Positions 1-7,270 of a stretch of DNA of 20,786 nucleotides are shown one piece after another. The stretch is from DATLEX01 sp035525045 (lineage in GTDB: Bacteria > Acidobacteriota > Thermoanaerobaculia > Gp7-AA8). The DNA is taken from assembly GCA_035525045.1 (NCBI GenBank), contig DATLEX010000019.1, forward strand, positions 1 to 20,786, in the 5' to 3' direction. Position 1 is the first letter of the stretch. Every line of letters begins with the position of its first letter. A model generated the notes under the pieces. It saw only the letters and a program-made list of their open reading frames with translations. It was not told the origin of the DNA and searched no databases. A program made the translations under genes and the position numbers.

Positions 1-220
1 CTCCCTGGCCGACAATGTGAAAGCGTGGAAGCTGCACGCCGACGGCACCTGGCGGAGAAAGGTCCGTTCCGACACGCCCGTGCGGAGCCAGGAACGGTTC
101 ATCGAGACCGCCCGCTCGGAGGCCGTGCGCGTCGGCCCCTACGACGAGGTGATCGCCAAGCCAGGCAGCGCCCGGCGCAAGGCCAAGCGGCAGCGGAAGA
201 AGGAGAAGTCGAAGACATGA
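1..220 (+). CDS. ppk1: Polyphosphate kinase 1, C-terminal end (5' partial)
   Basis: This is the last ~72 residues of an open frame entering from the left edge (codons start at base 2). The opening residues SLADNVKAWKLHADGTWRRK match the conserved C-terminus of PPK1, where a 'L-x-DN-x-KA-x-x-L-x-x-DG-x-x-x-R' segment follows the C2 catalytic domain. PPK1 makes long-chain polyphosphate from the ATP gamma-phosphate at the inner membrane. The catalytic histidines and the start lie outside the window. The last ~18 residues form a Lys/Arg-rich tail (GSARRKAKRQRKKEKSKT) beyond the usual family end. The stop overlaps the next ATG (ATGA at 217-220), so the two are probably translationally coupled. Identification rests on the C-terminal signature plus the polyphosphate-related neighbours ppx and oprP. 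Confidence 0.82.
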   Translation, partial: SLADNVKAWKLHADGTWRRKVRSDTPVRSQERFIETARSEAVRVGPYDEVIAKPGSARRKAKRQRKKEKSKT

Positions 221-561
221 GCGTGTCCGTCCCCTCGGAGTTCGCCGGCTTCATCCGGGAGACCGCGGTCCGCGCCTTCGACCGACTGGCGCTGCGCTCG
301 AAAGATCTCGATCCACCGCTGCGGAGCTTCATCAGGAGCTGGGCCCGGCTGCCGGCGGCGGACAAGCAGAGCCTCCTCGATGCGCTGATCGAGGCCGCCC
401 GTGCGCCCGAGCCGCCGCAGCATCCCCCTCCCGGCATGAAGCAGGCGAAGGCTGTGCGGCGCTACGATCCCGAAGAAGTCGCGGCCACCCTTCCGAAGAA
501 GCCCGCGGTCCGGAAGAGACCCAAACCGGCAGCCGGTAAGAGACCGAAGAAACCGCAATGA
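217..561 (+). CDS. Small hypothetical protein with Lys/Arg/Pro-rich tail
   Basis: I do not recognise a family. The 114-residue product has a probably helical N-terminal part (about 1-65, with SEFAGFIRETAVRAFDRLAL and DKQSLLDALIEAARA). A Pro-rich linker follows (EPPQHPPPG), then a strongly basic tail (about 74-114) with KKPAVRKRPKPAAGKRPKKP-type sequence. No signal peptide or membrane segment is visible. The ATG at 217 is chosen because it overlaps the ppk1 stop as ATGA; an upstream in-frame start at 25 would lie wholly inside ppk1. Its stop overlaps the crcB start (ATGA at 558-561), so it sits in a coupled run between ppk1 and crcB. The KP/KPAA tail recalls histone-H1-like and AlgP/PhaF-type proteins, which bind DNA or polyanions. 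A role in polyphosphate binding is inference only. Confidence 0.7.
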   Translation: MSVSVPSEFAGFIRETAVRAFDRLALRSKDLDPPLRSFIRSWARLPAADKQSLLDALIEAARAPEPPQHPPPGMKQAKAVRRYDPEEVAATLPKKPAVRKRPKPAAGKRPKKPQ

Positions 562-932
562 CGCGCCTGCTGCTGGTCTGCGCCGGAGGTGCTGTCGGGA
601 GCGGAGCGCGCTATCTGCTGGCCGTCTGGGCCGCCCGCCAGTTCGGGACCACCTTTCCCTACGGCACGCTGCTGGTCAACGTGTCGGGCTGCTTCCTGCT
701 CGCCCTCCTGGTGCAGGTGGGAACGGTGCTCTCGCCCGACCTGCGGCTGGCCCTCGCCACAGGCCTGCTGGGCGGCTTCACCACCTACTCGACCTTTAAC
801 TACGAGACGACGGCGTACGCGCGGGAGGGCGCCTGGCTCGCCGCGACCGCAAATGCCGCGATCACTCTGCTGGCGTGTTTCGGCGCCGGCCTCCTCGGGG
901 CGGCCGCCGGACGGCTCATCTCGTCACACTGA
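558..932 (+). CDS. crcB: Fluoride channel CrcB/FluC
   Basis: The 124-residue, four-helix membrane protein has the family signatures: GGAVGSGARY near the N-terminus, the FPYGTLLVNVSGCFLLALL segment (GTLxVNxxG), and TGLLGGFTTYSTFNYET with the conserved TTxSTF fluoride-track motif in helix 3. Hydrophobic stretches lie at about 1-22, 34-56, 62-88 and 94-118. CrcB/FluC proteins work as dual-topology dimers that export fluoride across the inner membrane. Length is normal for the family and all key motifs are intact. The start overlaps the previous stop, and a DUF190 gene follows 11 bp later, a pairing often seen for crcB. No fluoride riboswitch is visible just upstream, where the DNA is coding; control by a promoter upstream of ppk1 cannot be assessed here. 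Confidence 0.93.
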   Translation: MTRLLLVCAGGAVGSGARYLLAVWAARQFGTTFPYGTLLVNVSGCFLLALLVQVGTVLSPDLRLALATGLLGGFTTYSTFNYETTAYAREGAWLAATANAAITLLACFGAGLLGAAAGRLISSH

Positions 933-943
933 AAGGAAGCGCG

Positions 944-1297
944 ATGCGAGTTCTCACCGGCGAGCAGGTCATGGCCAGGATCTTCTTCGGCGAGTCCGAC
1001 CGCTGGCACCACCAGCCCCTCGACGCGGCGCTGCTGGAACGGCTGCGCCGCGAAGGGTTCGCCGGCGCGACCGTCTTTCGCGGCACGGCCGGCTTCGGAG
1101 CGAACAGCGTCATCCACACCACGCGCCTGCTCGACCTGTCGAGCGACCTGCCGGTGGTGGTTGAGGTGGTCGACACCGAAGAGCGCGTGGCGCAGCTGCT
1201 GGCCATCGCCGAGGAGATGGTGGAGGATGGGCTGGTGACGCTCGAAAAGGTGCGCGTGGTGCGGTATTCGGCGCGCGCCGCCGAGGAGCGCCGGTGA
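944..1297 (+). CDS. DUF190 family PII-like protein
   Basis: The 117-residue protein matches DUF190 along its whole length: LTGEQVMARIFFGESDRWHHQPLD, then the signature GFAGATVFRGTAGFG, IHTTRLLDLSSDLPVVVEVVD and EEMVEDGLVTLEKVRVVRY. DUF190 proteins adopt a ferredoxin-like PII-type fold and are often encoded next to crcB, which suggests a cytoplasmic regulatory or ligand-sensing role in fluoride export. The ATG at 944 is preceded by AAGGAAG at good spacing; an earlier in-frame start (875) would sit inside crcB. The stop codon lies inside the left arm of a strong hairpin, so this is the last gene of the ppk1-crcB run. The molecular function of the family remains unsettled. Confidence 0.9.
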   Translation: MRVLTGEQVMARIFFGESDRWHHQPLDAALLERLRREGFAGATVFRGTAGFGANSVIHTTRLLDLSSDLPVVVEVVDTEERVAQLLAIAEEMVEDGLVTLEKVRVVRYSARAAEERR

Positions 1298-1312
1298 GGA
1301 CACCGGCGCTCC
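1285..1312. terminator. Bidirectional hairpin between convergent genes
   Basis: The arms GGAGCGCCGGTG (1285-1296) and CACCGGCGCTCC (1301-1312) are perfect 12-bp reverse complements with a 4-nt loop (AGGA). The hairpin overlaps the DUF190 stop codon and lies 13 bp from the end of the convergent CHRD gene. A very stable GC-rich stem with little T tract (AATTGGAT follows) fits a bidirectional terminator or mRNA 3'-end protector in a high-GC genome. Confidence 0.75.
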
Positions 1313-1325
1313 AATTGGATCCGAG

Positions 1326-2447
1326 CTACTGCACCAGGACCGAGTCGCCGGTCTTGTTGTCGACGACCGCCGCGTAGACAAAGAGCGATGCATCGGCGCT
1401 CCAGGTGACGTAGAAGTTCTCCTGGACCTGCCCGGCCGGCTCCACCGTGTCGATCAGCGCGAACGCCCCCTGCTGGACAAAGCCGTAACCGGGGATGGTG
1501 ATCGTCTTCGTGCCGAGCGCTGCGCCGTTCTCCGTCCGCCGCGCCGTGAACGTGGCCGTGACCGTGCTCGCGCTCGGATTGAAGTAGCCGATGTTGGTGC
1601 GGAAGCCGATGCCGGCGCCCATGTCGGCCACGGAGGAGGCGGAGAGGAAGCCGAGCGTGCCGGAGGTCGTCGCGCCGGTGAGCTCTCCCGCATGGACGGC
1701 GAAGCCGGTGGTCCCCTGGCCGCCGGACCGGAGGTCGTTCAGGACGCGGGCGAGGACCTCGACGTTCTCGGTCGAGGTCACGCGCAGCCCGCCAAGGCTG
1801 CTCGATCCGAGCGCGCCGATGACGTCGTCCACGACCTTCTGCTCGCCGGGAGCCACGGTCAGGGTGATGCTGGCGGTCGGCGCCGCGTGCCCGGCGGTGG
1901 ACTGCTGGAAGTAGTCTAGCGTGACCGTGGCCGTGGCGGTGCCGTGGTTGATGATCCGCACGGCGGTCACGAAATTCTCCCCCGCCGCGCCGGCGACCTT
2001 GCCGACCACCGACAGGTAGAGCTCGCGCGCGCCGGCCGCCGTGGGAGCCACGAGCTGCCCGCGGATGGCCCCGGCCGGGAACTCGCCGTTGTGCACGTTC
2101 ACGTAGAACCCGGAGGGATTGGCGGTGATCTCCGCGACGACGGACTGCGTCGCGGCGAGGGTGCCGCTCGCCAGCGTGTTCACGTCGAGACCCACCACCA
2201 CGGGCCCTTCGACGCCGGCGGCACCGCGGTGGATGTGCGCCTGCGTCGGCGCCTGGATGTTCTGGACCAGGACGCTGTAGCGGATCGTCGTCCCGTCGAT
2301 GGTGATCACGGCCAGCCCGGCTCCGTCGGGGTCGCCAGGCCCGGGGACTTCGGCGGCGCCGCTCAGGACGGCCGTGTACGACTGCGCGAGGGCTGCCGCG
2401 GGCAGAGTCGCGGCGAAAAGGCAGAGAATCAGAAAGGGCTTGTGCAT
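1326..2447 (-). CDS. Exported CHRD-domain protein
   Basis: The 373-residue protein begins with a clear signal peptide (MHKPFLILCLFAATLPAAALAQ, likely cut at the ALA/AQ site). Residues ~23-131 form a CHRD domain: SYTAVLSGAAEVP at the start, the HIHRGAAGVEGPVV core, and FYVNVHNGEFPAGAIRGQL at the end. The C-terminal ~240 residues are Thr/Ser/Val-rich and beta-predicted (RELYLSVVGKVAG, VTLDYFQQST, VLARVLNDLRSG, TNIGYFNPSAS, YAAVVDNKTGDS), like beta-sandwich regions of other secreted proteins; I do not recognise a named family there. A GGAGA ribosome site precedes the ATG, which starts 25 bp after the beta-helix gene stops, so this is the third gene of the TonB-receptor operon. CHRD is named after chordin; its bacterial role is unknown. 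A surface or periplasmic location is likely. Confidence 0.82.
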   Translation of the reverse strand: MHKPFLILCLFAATLPAAALAQSYTAVLSGAAEVPGPGDPDGAGLAVITIDGTTIRYSVLVQNIQAPTQAHIHRGAAGVEGPVVVGLDVNTLASGTLAATQSVVAEITANPSGFYVNVHNGEFPAGAIRGQLVAPTAAGARELYLSVVGKVAGAAGENFVTAVRIINHGTATATVTLDYFQQSTAGHAAPTASITLTVAPGEQKVVDDVIGALGSSSLGGLRVTSTENVEVLARVLNDLRSGGQGTTGFAVHAGELTGATTSGTLGFLSASSVADMGAGIGFRTNIGYFNPSASTVTATFTARRTENGAALGTKTITIPGYGFVQQGAFALIDTVEPAGQVQENFYVTWSADASLFVYAAVVDNKTGDSVLVQ

Positions 2448-2472
2448 TCGCTCGTCTCCAGTTCGAAAGCTC

Positions 2473-4332
2473 TCAGTCGTTCGAGAAGTTGGCCCAGCCG
2501 GACAGCACCCAGTTCGTGCCGGGCCCGACGCCGCCGATGAAGTCCACCGGGTCGAAGAAGCCGTCGTCGGGCGGCTGGGTCACGAAATTCACGTCGAGCG
2601 CCGGCGATCCCGGGAGCGGCGTGAGATCGGGCATGAGGGTGTTGACGGTGTTCAGCGCGCCGAGGGCCAGCATGGGATCGACGTTCCGGTTGCTCTTCAT
2701 CGTGGTGAAGAGGAAATCGCGCGTGGCCTGGGCCCGGTCGGAGCTGCTGGGGAAGCTCGCGTCGGAAAAGTCGCCGTGCAGGATCGAGGTGGCCCAGATC
2801 AGATCGGTCCCGGCGTTGTTGAGCGTGGCGTCGTCGCGCAGAGTCACCGGGGCATGGCGCGACCCGGTGATGATCGAGTTGTAGAACTTACCGGCCGTGC
2901 CCCGGCGGAGCACCGCGCCGTAATTGCCGAACTGGTTGTTCTCACGGACGGCCGTGACGTTGTAAACCTGCGGCATCGTCTTCGGCGTGTTGGTGAAGCT
3001 CTGCGGATGGCCGTCCGACTCCGAGAAAATGTTCGAGTCGTTCTCGTCGTTGACGGCGCGCTTGATCATGACCGCGTATTGGATCTTCCCCTGGTAACCG
3101 AGGTCGAAGTCGAGCCCGTCATCGGCGAAGGCCAAGCCCAGGAGGTGCTTCGCGTTGACCGTGCCCCCCCAGAACTCGAACGCGTCGTCCTTGTTGTGCA
3201 GGACCTGGACGTGATCGATGATGGTGCCGGCGCCGATCCCGGCCAGCGAGAGACCGTTGATCTCCTGGTCCTTCTCGATCTCGAATCCGCCGAACTCCAG
3301 CCGCACGTAACGCAGGATCCCGCTGTCGTCGTTCGGATCGATGCCGCCGAAGCGGTACTGCGGCTGCTGGGGAAGGCCCTCCAGATACGACTCCCCGACG
3401 AGGTTGTTGCGATTGTCGTTGATGGGAGCGGCGCCCATCATCACCAGCGAGCCCCAGTCGGTCTGACCGCGGCTGCCGATCGGCTGCGGCGAGGTGAAGA
3501 CGATCGGCCGGCGGTTCGTCCCGTCGGCCATGATCTTCGCCCCCCGCTGGATGAAGAGGGTGGCCCGGGAGTTCCCCCCGTAGATCACCGTGCCCGGCTC
3601 GATGGTCAGCACTGCCGGCGCCTGCACGCCGACGAAGTCGCTGAGCACATAGCGGCGATCGGCCGTCCACGTCGTGTCGGCGGTGATCGTCCCGCTGACC
3701 GCAACGCTCTCCTCGATGTACGAGTACATGGCGTTGGAGCGCGAGATTACCTGCCGGCCGGCCGCATCGCGGATCTCGACCACGTACTGGTAGAGGCCGG
3801 TCTGATTCGAGGGAGTGTTGATCGATCCGGAGATCGCTCCGTCGATCCCCCACGAGTTCAACGTGTCGCTCCCCGTGCCGAAGAGCACGAAGTCGGCGAG
3901 CTGCGGCACGATGACCGGGACCGGCGCCCCACCGATGCCGAAGAGATCGGCGCTCTCTTCCGCCGGCAGCAGTGTCCCGGCCGGGATGTTGTAGTAACGG
4001 CGCTCGCCGGTGGAGCGGTTCTCCCAGTAGAGATAGAGCGTGACCGGCCCGCCGTAGCCGTTCGGATGCGTGGTGATTCGCAACTGGAGCGCCTCGCCCG
4101 GAAGGAACGTGTAGTAGTTCGTCTCGACCAGGACGATGGGGCGGTTCGCCGACGCTTCCCGGCTCAGGCCGTTCACGCCGGGGATGAGGTCGGAGGCGTG
4201 AACGGTGGCACGCTCGACCCACGGAGCACCGGGGGCAGCGGCGCCCTGGCCGCGGCTCACGGCGCGCTGCGGCGCGGCCACCGCCTGCGCGGCGATGAGT
4301 GCGACGGCAATCAGCAGGAGACTTCTTCGCAT
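2473..4332 (-). CDS. Exported beta-helix protein, partner of TonB receptor
   Basis: The 619-residue protein has a signal peptide (MRRSLLLIAVALIAAQAVAA). Residues ~40-205 look like a beta-sandwich with an extended FLPGE-ALQLRITTHPNGYGG region. From ~212 (VSGTITADTTWTADRRYVLS, then LTIEPGTVIYG) it resembles parallel beta-helix exported proteins common in Bacteroidota and related phyla, with the typical 'GAKIMADGTNRRPIVFTS' and 'WGSLVMMGAAPIN' turns. An acidic patch (NKDDAFEFWGG about 380-390, ADDGLDFDLG about 403-412) could bind metal or substrate. The TonB receptor ends 62 bp upstream, and a perfect GGAGG lies 7 nt before the ATG. The likely role is a surface or periplasmic partner of the receptor. 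Substrate is not shown by sequence; phosphate-containing ligands are my guess from context. Confidence 0.75.
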   Translation of the reverse strand: MRRSLLLIAVALIAAQAVAAPQRAVSRGQGAAAPGAPWVERATVHASDLIPGVNGLSREASANRPIVLVETNYYTFLPGEALQLRITTHPNGYGGPVTLYLYWENRSTGERRYYNIPAGTLLPAEESADLFGIGGAPVPVIVPQLADFVLFGTGSDTLNSWGIDGAISGSINTPSNQTGLYQYVVEIRDAAGRQVISRSNAMYSYIEESVAVSGTITADTTWTADRRYVLSDFVGVQAPAVLTIEPGTVIYGGNSRATLFIQRGAKIMADGTNRRPIVFTSPQPIGSRGQTDWGSLVMMGAAPINDNRNNLVGESYLEGLPQQPQYRFGGIDPNDDSGILRYVRLEFGGFEIEKDQEINGLSLAGIGAGTIIDHVQVLHNKDDAFEFWGGTVNAKHLLGLAFADDGLDFDLGYQGKIQYAVMIKRAVNDENDSNIFSESDGHPQSFTNTPKTMPQVYNVTAVRENNQFGNYGAVLRRGTAGKFYNSIITGSRHAPVTLRDDATLNNAGTDLIWATSILHGDFSDASFPSSSDRAQATRDFLFTTMKSNRNVDPMLALGALNTVNTLMPDLTPLPGSPALDVNFVTQPPDDGFFDPVDFIGGVGPGTNWVLSGWANFSND

Positions 4333-4339
4333 GTGTAAT

Positions 4340-4344
4340 CCTCC
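4340..4344 (-). promoter_or_regulatory. Strong Shine-Dalgarno for beta-helix gene
   Basis: GGAGG on the minus strand is placed 7 nt before the ATG at 4332. It is the best ribosome site in the window. It fixes the start of the beta-helix protein at its signal peptide and suggests high translation of an exported product. Confidence 0.75.
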
Positions 4345-4351
4345 ATTGATC

Positions 4352-4366
4352 GGGACGCGGGGTCCC
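4352..4366 (-). other. Small hairpin between receptor and beta-helix genes
   Basis: GGGAC (4352-4356) and GTCCC (4362-4366) form a 5-bp stem with a 5-nt loop in the 62-bp gap between the receptor stop and the beta-helix start. No T tract follows on the minus strand. It may only protect or pause the operon transcript; support is weak. Confidence 0.3.
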
Positions 4367-4394
4367 TTGGTTTCGGGCGAGAGATGACCAGAGA

Positions 4395-7166
4395 TCAGAA
4401 GGGGGTGTAACTGACGCTGAGGCTGACGGTACGGCCGGGTTGATACCGCCGCTGCACGGCGCTCCCCTGGGTGAATTCACGCCACTGATCGAGCAGGTTC
4501 GTCGCGGCGAGCTTCAGCTCGAACCCGGGCATGAACAGCTGCTGCGAGACCACCGCGTCGAGCGAGGCGTACGCGGCTTCGTAGATGTCGGGCAGCCCGT
4601 ATGCGCCGACGTCCGCCAGCCGCTCTCCGACGTAGGAGCCGAGAATCCGCAGCATCGTTCCACGCCGCGGATCGAAGAACTGCAGGGCCAGATTCGCCAC
4701 CTGGTCCGACTGCCCTTCCAGCGGGCGCTCCAGATTCGTGACCACGGCGAGGTGCTGCGCGCCGACGCGCACGTCGGAGTGGACGTAGGAGTAATTGAGA
4801 TTCACCGACCAGAGGTCGAGAGCCTCCGTCAGCGGCGCCAGCGAGCGGCGGAACTCCACCTCCGCCCCCCACAACGCGGCGGAATCGGCGTTCACGAACG
4901 AGGTCCGCAACTCCGTGGTGGGCTGGATGATCCGCTCGATCGGCTGGTCGATCCGCTTGTAGAACAGGCTGGCGGCGATCACCTCGCCCCCGCGCGGGAA
5001 AGTCTCCCAGCGGACGTCGAAGCTGTCGAGCGTGGCCTCCTTCAGGTCGGGGTTTCCGGCCACCGACCGGCCCCCGGTCACCTCCACGAAGGAAAAGGGG
5101 CTCAGCTCGCGGAACTCGGGGCGGTTGACCGAACGGCCGTAGCCGAGGCGCACGTTCGTCTGCGACCCGGTCTGGTAGACGAGGTTCAGGGACGGCAGCA
5201 GCGCGTTCGCGCGATTGATCGAGCTGACCTGCGCCGCGGTGTCGAACGGGTTGTAAGTCAGCACTTCCTGGTCGGATCGCTCGTACCGCGCCCCGGCGAT
5301 CAGCCGCCACCGTCCGGACGAGGCGTCAGCCATCAGGTAACCCGCTTCGATGGTGTGCGCCGCGTCGTAGGCGTCGTTCACACCGGTGACCTCGCGGATC
5401 TCGAAGCCGTCGGAACGGATATTCTCGGGCGTGAAGATCCGTTCCGGTCTCTGGCTCAGATCGAACTGCCCCTGGTTCTGAGCGGCGAAGCGAAACCGCC
5501 GCGAGCCGAACTCGCGGGTGCGCCGGAAATGATCGGCACCCCCCTTGATCATGCCGGAGCGCCGCCCCTCCGCATCGGCGTAGAAGACCGAATACGAGAG
5601 GCCCGCCTGCTCGATCGCGTCCTCCAGCGCGTAGAAGTTGGCCAGGGCGAAGCCCGGCTGCAGCGTGAACACGCCGCTCTCCGCCTCGCGGTACAGCGTC
5701 TCGCGCAGGTCGGAGTCATTCGTGGCCCGCGAGCGCGACAGGCTCCACTCGACCAGACTGCCCAACCCCGCTCCGAGGTTGTGCTCGCCGCGCAGCCGCG
5801 TGGACGAGACCTCCTCGATCTGATAACGGACGCGGTTCGCCTCGATGAATCCTCCTGAGTTCGTGTTCAGCCCCTCCTGGAAGCGATACTCCGAGGCGGC
5901 ATCGCGGGTGAGCAAGGTGTTCAGGAAGAGGCGATGGTTCTCGCGCAGGCGGAGCGAGATGTTCCCGATCAGTCCCGTAGTGGCGCTCTCCCGGTCGGAG
6001 GTGATGGCGTAGTCGTTGCGCGGCACGAGGACCTCGCCGGCATCCATCCCGAAGAATCGCAGCTCCTCCACCTGCCGGCCGAACTTGTGATTCGAAACCG
6101 CCGACAGCACCACGCCGAGCGGACCGTACGTGTTGCCGTAGGTGAGGGAGAAGTCGGTGCCGGGCGCGGCGGAGGTCCTGGCGTCGCCGCTCCAGTTGCC
6201 GACGAAGGCCTCCCCGAAGGCCTCGAGATCCTGGGTTGTGAAGCCGCCCGGGGAGAGGGTGTTTCGCCGCTGCAGGTACTCGGCCGGAAGGCCCGCCGGG
6301 AGGGGCTGGCCGCCGCGGCCCCACCGGTCGAGACCGCCGGCATAGCGGGTGAAGCCGTCACCCGTGGCACCGCTCTGGTATCCCGCGCCGAGCGTGACCT
6401 TCATCGAGCCGGAGCCGGGGAAGTCGGTGGTGGTCATCTCCACGATGCCGCTGCCAAAGTCGCCGGGGCGGTCGGGGGTGTAGGTCTTGATGACGTTGAC
6501 GGTGGAGAGGAGCTTGGCGGGAAAGAGATCGAGGGGCACCACGCGCTTCTCGGTCTCGGTGGTGGGAAGGGTCGCTCCGTTCATCGTCGTGCCGCTGTAG
6601 CGCTCACCGAGGCCGCGGACGAAGACGTACTTGTCGCCGATGAGGGTGACGCCGGTCAGGCGCTCCACCACCGAGGCCGCGCTCGAGTCGGGCGTCCTGC
6701 GAATCTCCTCGGCGGAGATCGAGTCGCTGACCACCGCGGCCTGCCGCCTGCTCTCCAGCACGGACACTTCGCCCGTCCTGGCCGCCTGCGCCACGACCTC
6801 TACCGTCTCACCGAATGCCGGCACGAGGGCGAAGGCGATCTCGAGGTTCTGGCCGGTCACCAGCTTGACCGTCCGCGAAAGCGGCCTGAAGCCGTCGAGC
6901 TCCGCGGCGATCACGTATGAGCCGGGAATGAGATCGGCGACCCGGAAGGCGCCGGCCGTGTCGGTGACGGCGAGGGCCGGCGAAGCGGACTCGCCGGAGC
7001 GCGTCACGGTCACGGTCACGCCGGGGATCGATGCTCCGCTCTCGTCGCGGACGGAGCCGGAGAGCGAGGCGCGCCCGCTGCTCTGCGCGGAGAGCGGCGT
7101 GACGGGCAGCAGCACGAGGATGAGAATCATCGTCAGGCGGCGGGCGGAAGTGAGGCGCTCGTTCAT
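4395..7166 (-). CDS. TonB-dependent outer-membrane receptor
   Basis: The 923-residue receptor is counted from the ATG at 7166, which begins MNERLTSARR followed by a hydrophobic signal core (LTMILILVLLPVTPLSAQS). Residues ~31-115 are a carboxypeptidase-regulatory-like domain (LSGSVRDESGASIPGVTVTVTR, then AGAFRVADLIPGSYVIAAELDGF). A plug domain (~135-250) contains SAASVVERLTGV, the conserved FVRGLGERYSGTTMNG and the DRPGDFGSGIVEMTT exit. The rest is a beta-barrel ending in aromatic F (GRTVSLSVSYTPF). Such receptors import ligands across the outer membrane using TonB energy. It heads an operon with the beta-helix and CHRD proteins. Upstream lie 11-bp-period direct repeats resembling Pho boxes and shared with the porin promoter, hinting at phosphate-starvation control. 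The frame is open to 7289, but that stretch is GC-rich, lacks a signal peptide and crosses the repeats. Substrate is unknown. Confidence 0.92.
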   Translation of the reverse strand: MNERLTSARRLTMILILVLLPVTPLSAQSSGRASLSGSVRDESGASIPGVTVTVTRSGESASPALAVTDTAGAFRVADLIPGSYVIAAELDGFRPLSRTVKLVTGQNLEIAFALVPAFGETVEVVAQAARTGEVSVLESRRQAAVVSDSISAEEIRRTPDSSAASVVERLTGVTLIGDKYVFVRGLGERYSGTTMNGATLPTTETEKRVVPLDLFPAKLLSTVNVIKTYTPDRPGDFGSGIVEMTTTDFPGSGSMKVTLGAGYQSGATGDGFTRYAGGLDRWGRGGQPLPAGLPAEYLQRRNTLSPGGFTTQDLEAFGEAFVGNWSGDARTSAAPGTDFSLTYGNTYGPLGVVLSAVSNHKFGRQVEELRFFGMDAGEVLVPRNDYAITSDRESATTGLIGNISLRLRENHRLFLNTLLTRDAASEYRFQEGLNTNSGGFIEANRVRYQIEEVSSTRLRGEHNLGAGLGSLVEWSLSRSRATNDSDLRETLYREAESGVFTLQPGFALANFYALEDAIEQAGLSYSVFYADAEGRRSGMIKGGADHFRRTREFGSRRFRFAAQNQGQFDLSQRPERIFTPENIRSDGFEIREVTGVNDAYDAAHTIEAGYLMADASSGRWRLIAGARYERSDQEVLTYNPFDTAAQVSSINRANALLPSLNLVYQTGSQTNVRLGYGRSVNRPEFRELSPFSFVEVTGGRSVAGNPDLKEATLDSFDVRWETFPRGGEVIAASLFYKRIDQPIERIIQPTTELRTSFVNADSAALWGAEVEFRRSLAPLTEALDLWSVNLNYSYVHSDVRVGAQHLAVVTNLERPLEGQSDQVANLALQFFDPRRGTMLRILGSYVGERLADVGAYGLPDIYEAAYASLDAVVSQQLFMPGFELKLAATNLLDQWREFTQGSAVQRRYQPGRTVSLSVSYTPF

Positions 7167-7174
7167 GAGCGTGA

Positions 7175-7180
7175 TTTCTA
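7175..7180 (-). promoter_or_regulatory. Candidate -10 element of TonB-receptor operon
   Basis: TAGAAA on the minus strand lies 8 nt before the receptor ATG at 7166, which would place transcription at or very near the start codon. No convincing -35 is seen, as expected if an activator bound at the repeats at 7213-7230 recruits polymerase. Confidence 0.4.
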
Positions 7181-7184
7181 GCCC

Positions 7185-7199
7185 CCTGGCCGGGCCAGG
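7185..7199. promoter_or_regulatory. 15-bp palindrome upstream of TonB receptor
   Basis: CCTGGCC-G-GGCCAGG is a perfect inverted repeat with a 1-nt centre, between the receptor start codon and the Pho-box-like repeats. Its position next to the candidate -10 fits a repressor operator, but GC-rich palindromes occur by chance. Confidence 0.35.
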
Positions 7200-7212
7200 C
7201 CATTGAAGCCGG

Positions 7213-7230
7213 TGTAAAGGGTGCGTGAAG
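7213..7230 (-). promoter_or_regulatory. Pho-box-like direct repeat, TonB-receptor operon
   Basis: Read on the minus strand this is CTTCACG-CACC-CTTTACA: two 7-bp direct repeats at an 11-bp period, ending 46 nt before the receptor ATG. The same motif, orientation and distance occur before the porin at 11398-11415. PhoB/PhoP boxes are 7-bp direct repeats with 4-bp spacers. The consensus here differs from the E. coli box but keeps its architecture. Confidence 0.6.
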
Positions 7231-7270
7231 GCGGAGGGTCCCTGCGTCAAATCGACCGCCGGCCGCGGCA

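Noticed and set aside
500..943. Fluoride riboswitch before crcB
   Set aside because: The DNA before crcB is coding sequence of the small basic protein and no crcB-motif pseudoknot could be recognised.
2299..4338. 679-residue open frame on the plus strand opposite the beta-helix gene
   Set aside because: It is antisense to a gene with signal peptide, ribosome site and family-like sequence; its product is Arg/Val/Asp-rich low-complexity typical of high-GC shadow frames.
4440..5858. 472-residue open frame opposite the TonB receptor
   Set aside because: Antisense shadow; no recognisable motif and no start context.
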